Below are positions 62,947 to 64,000 of a stretch of 64,000 bases of DNA, in pieces. Below the pieces are notes generated by a model. It saw only the letters and a list, made by a program, of their open reading frames with translations. It did no database searches and was not told the origin of the DNA. The stretch is from Erwinia sp039023475 (lineage in GTDB: Bacteria; Pseudomonadota; Gammaproteobacteria; Enterobacterales; Enterobacteriaceae), in assembly GCF_039023475.1 (NCBI RefSeq), contig NZ_JBCHVB010000008.1:124001-188000 (forward strand), read 5' to 3'. The position numbers were made by a program, and so were the translations under genes. How positions within the stretch are numbered: position 1 is the stretch's first letter; each line of letters begins with the position of its first letter.

Positions 62947-63492
62947 TCAGTCATCCTTGATGGGCTGTAGCTTCAGGCTGTTGCCGCCAAGTTCGATGAT
63001 GCGCGGTTTATCCGGATCGAGTTCTTCACGTCCGAGGGTCATTTTCCAGCTGTTCTTCGCCAGATCCGGATGACGGAATAACCCGACAATCGCCACGAAT
63101 TTTGCCTCTGCTTCCATTGGCATATCCAGCACCGCATCACCGCCCGGCTTAACGACCACATCGCGCGTGGCCAGCAGATCGGCGCCAAGGCTATTTTCAT
63201 CCTCTTTCAGCAACTGCTGATAGACCGTTCTGTCGAACGTTTTGGTCTCTTTCAGCTGATAAATGCGTATCACCACCGGTTCAGATAAGGAATTGCTTTC
63301 ACGTGCATCGATATTGAGCGCTTCCCGGGCGGTGAAATCGAGGTGTAACACCTTTATCTTTTTATAGAAGAGAGATTTTACGGCCGTCGTCGTTCCCTCC
63401 GTCACGCTCTGCGTCAGGCCACATCCACAGAGGCTGAGAATGAGTAAAGGCAGCATCATGCGGGCCGGTTTAGTTAAATTTATACGTAACAC
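62947..63492 (-). CDS. tssJ: Type VI secretion lipoprotein TssJ
   Basis: A 181-residue lipoprotein of the T6SS membrane complex that anchors TssM to the outer membrane. The signal peptide ends in a lipobox with Cys24 (LCGC). The mature beta-sandwich has SEPVVIRIYQLKETKTF and FVAIVGLFRHPDLAKNSWK, characteristic of TssJ/SciN. The start is GTG at 63492 with AAGGA eight bases upstream, overlapping the tssG stop. Confidence 0.9.
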   Translation of the reverse strand: MLRINLTKPARMMLPLLILSLCGCGLTQSVTEGTTTAVKSLFYKKIKVLHLDFTAREALNIDARESNSLSEPVVIRIYQLKETKTFDRTVYQQLLKEDENSLGADLLATRDVVVKPGGDAVLDMPMEAEAKFVAIVGLFRHPDLAKNSWKMTLGREELDPDKPRIIELGGNSLKLQPIKDD

Positions 63493-64000
63493 GTCGGTTT
63501 CCTTTCGTTAGCGTTGCCGGTTGCAGACCGCAATACAGCCCAAGTTCGGTGGTAAACGTCTGCGGGATATCATCCGGGACTTTGCCCTCTTCCACACCAA
63601 GTACGCCGTTCAGCCCCAGCCAGAAAGCGGCTTCGCCGAGCGGGGGAACGGTCAGCAGGCGGGTACTGAGGGTAAGGCGAAGTTTTGCCTTAAAGCGCCA
63701 GCCCAGATACACCCGCAGCATGACCATAAAATCCTGATATAGCTGACCGTCAGGCATCCATTCGTGCATCTCCTGCTCATCCTCTGTGGTCAACTCAATC
63801 AGCAACTGGCTGCTGGCGTCCATCACTTCATCGCCGAGCGGGGCATTTCCATCCAGTAAAATGTCCTCATCGCCATAAAACCCCATTGGTTTATCAACCG
63901 CTACCGGACGCAAACAGTACGGACTGATTTCTGCCGTAGTATTGGGGGCCAGCAGGTGCACCATTGACTGGATCCCCTCTGCCGTCTTCCCCGGCTGTTG
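63470..64000 (-). CDS. tssG: Type VI secretion baseplate protein TssG, C-terminal part (cut by window edge)
   Basis: The last 176 codons of a TssG/ImpH baseplate subunit; the 5' end is beyond the window. The final part fits the family (LIELTTEDEQEMHEWMPDG, MVMLRVYLGWRFKAKLRL, VPPLGEAAFWLGLNGVLG). It overlaps tssJ by 23 bases and shows that a T6SS cluster continues to the right. Confidence 0.8.
   Translation of the reverse strand, partial: QQPGKTAEGIQSMVHLLAPNTTAEISPYCLRPVAVDKPMGFYGDEDILLDGNAPLGDEVMDASSQLLIELTTEDEQEMHEWMPDGQLYQDFMVMLRVYLGWRFKAKLRLTLSTRLLTVPPLGEAAFWLGLNGVLGVEEGKVPDDIPQTFTTELGLYCGLQPATLTKGNRRVTYKFN

Noticed and set aside
1..64000. CRISPR array, rRNA operon, prophage genes or replication origin
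   Set aside because: None seen: no regularly spaced repeats, no rRNA sequence, no phage structural genes and no dnaA-box cluster.

Overview
The window looks like a chromosomal segment of an Enterobacterales member, most likely Erwiniaceae (Pantoea, Erwinia or a close relative). The basis is the near-complete E. coli-like backbone order argO-mscS-fbaA-pgk-epd-tktA-loiP-speB-speA-metK-galP-sprT-endA-rsmE-gshB-yqgE-ruvX, then yggR-yggS-yggT-rdgB-hemW, yggN-yggL-trmB-mutY-yggX-mltC, then speC and tRNA-Phe. Genus is an inference from the accessory genes and overall composition; there is no rRNA or marker here to settle it.

Backbone, about 1-46.3 kb. Genes for glycolysis and the pentose phosphate pathway (fbaA, pgk, epd, tktA), polyamine synthesis (speA, speB, speC), S-adenosylmethionine (metK with tandem MetJ boxes), galactose uptake (galP with a GalR operator and CRP site), glutathione (gshB), RNA and DNA maintenance (rsmE, trmB, mutY, ruvX, rdgB) and the cell envelope (mscS, mltC, loiP) are intact. 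Several blocks found here in E. coli are replaced or missing. cmtAB/yggPFDC between epd and tktA, yggU, ansB-yggM and nupG are absent. New material sits at three places: a complete hexuronate cassette (ygjV-uxaA-uxaB-uxaC, a TRAP transporter and exuR) between ruvX and yggR; a His-rich exported protein behind a perfect FNR-type box after hemW; and a split Tm-1-like gene pair with a divergent TetR regulator after mltC. Between speC and the tRNA lie two divergent FAD oxidoreductase genes that have both lost their N-terminal FAD-binding ends at one shared junction.

Accessory region, about 46.3-64 kb, next to tRNA-Phe, a classical island integration site. It holds three small stress-type proteins (LysM, GlsB/YeaQ-like, YidB-like), remnants of an IS3-family element, a bacteriocin-type export cluster, a complete ECP/Mat-type alpha fimbrial operon (ecpABCDE), a second IS3 remnant, a ToxR/CadC-like membrane regulator, a LuxR-type solo regulator and the edge of a type VI secretion locus (tssJ, tssG).

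The most interesting locus is 48.2-53.0 kb. Three tiny genes encode paralogous glycine-zipper peptides, two with clear double-glycine leaders and one without. A strong intercistronic terminator follows, then a C39-peptidase ABC exporter, an unrecognised 244-residue protein and an HlyD/CvaA-like adaptor. It resembles class II microcin secretion but matches no microcin I know. All functional statements rest on reading motifs and family knowledge; no database search was run.
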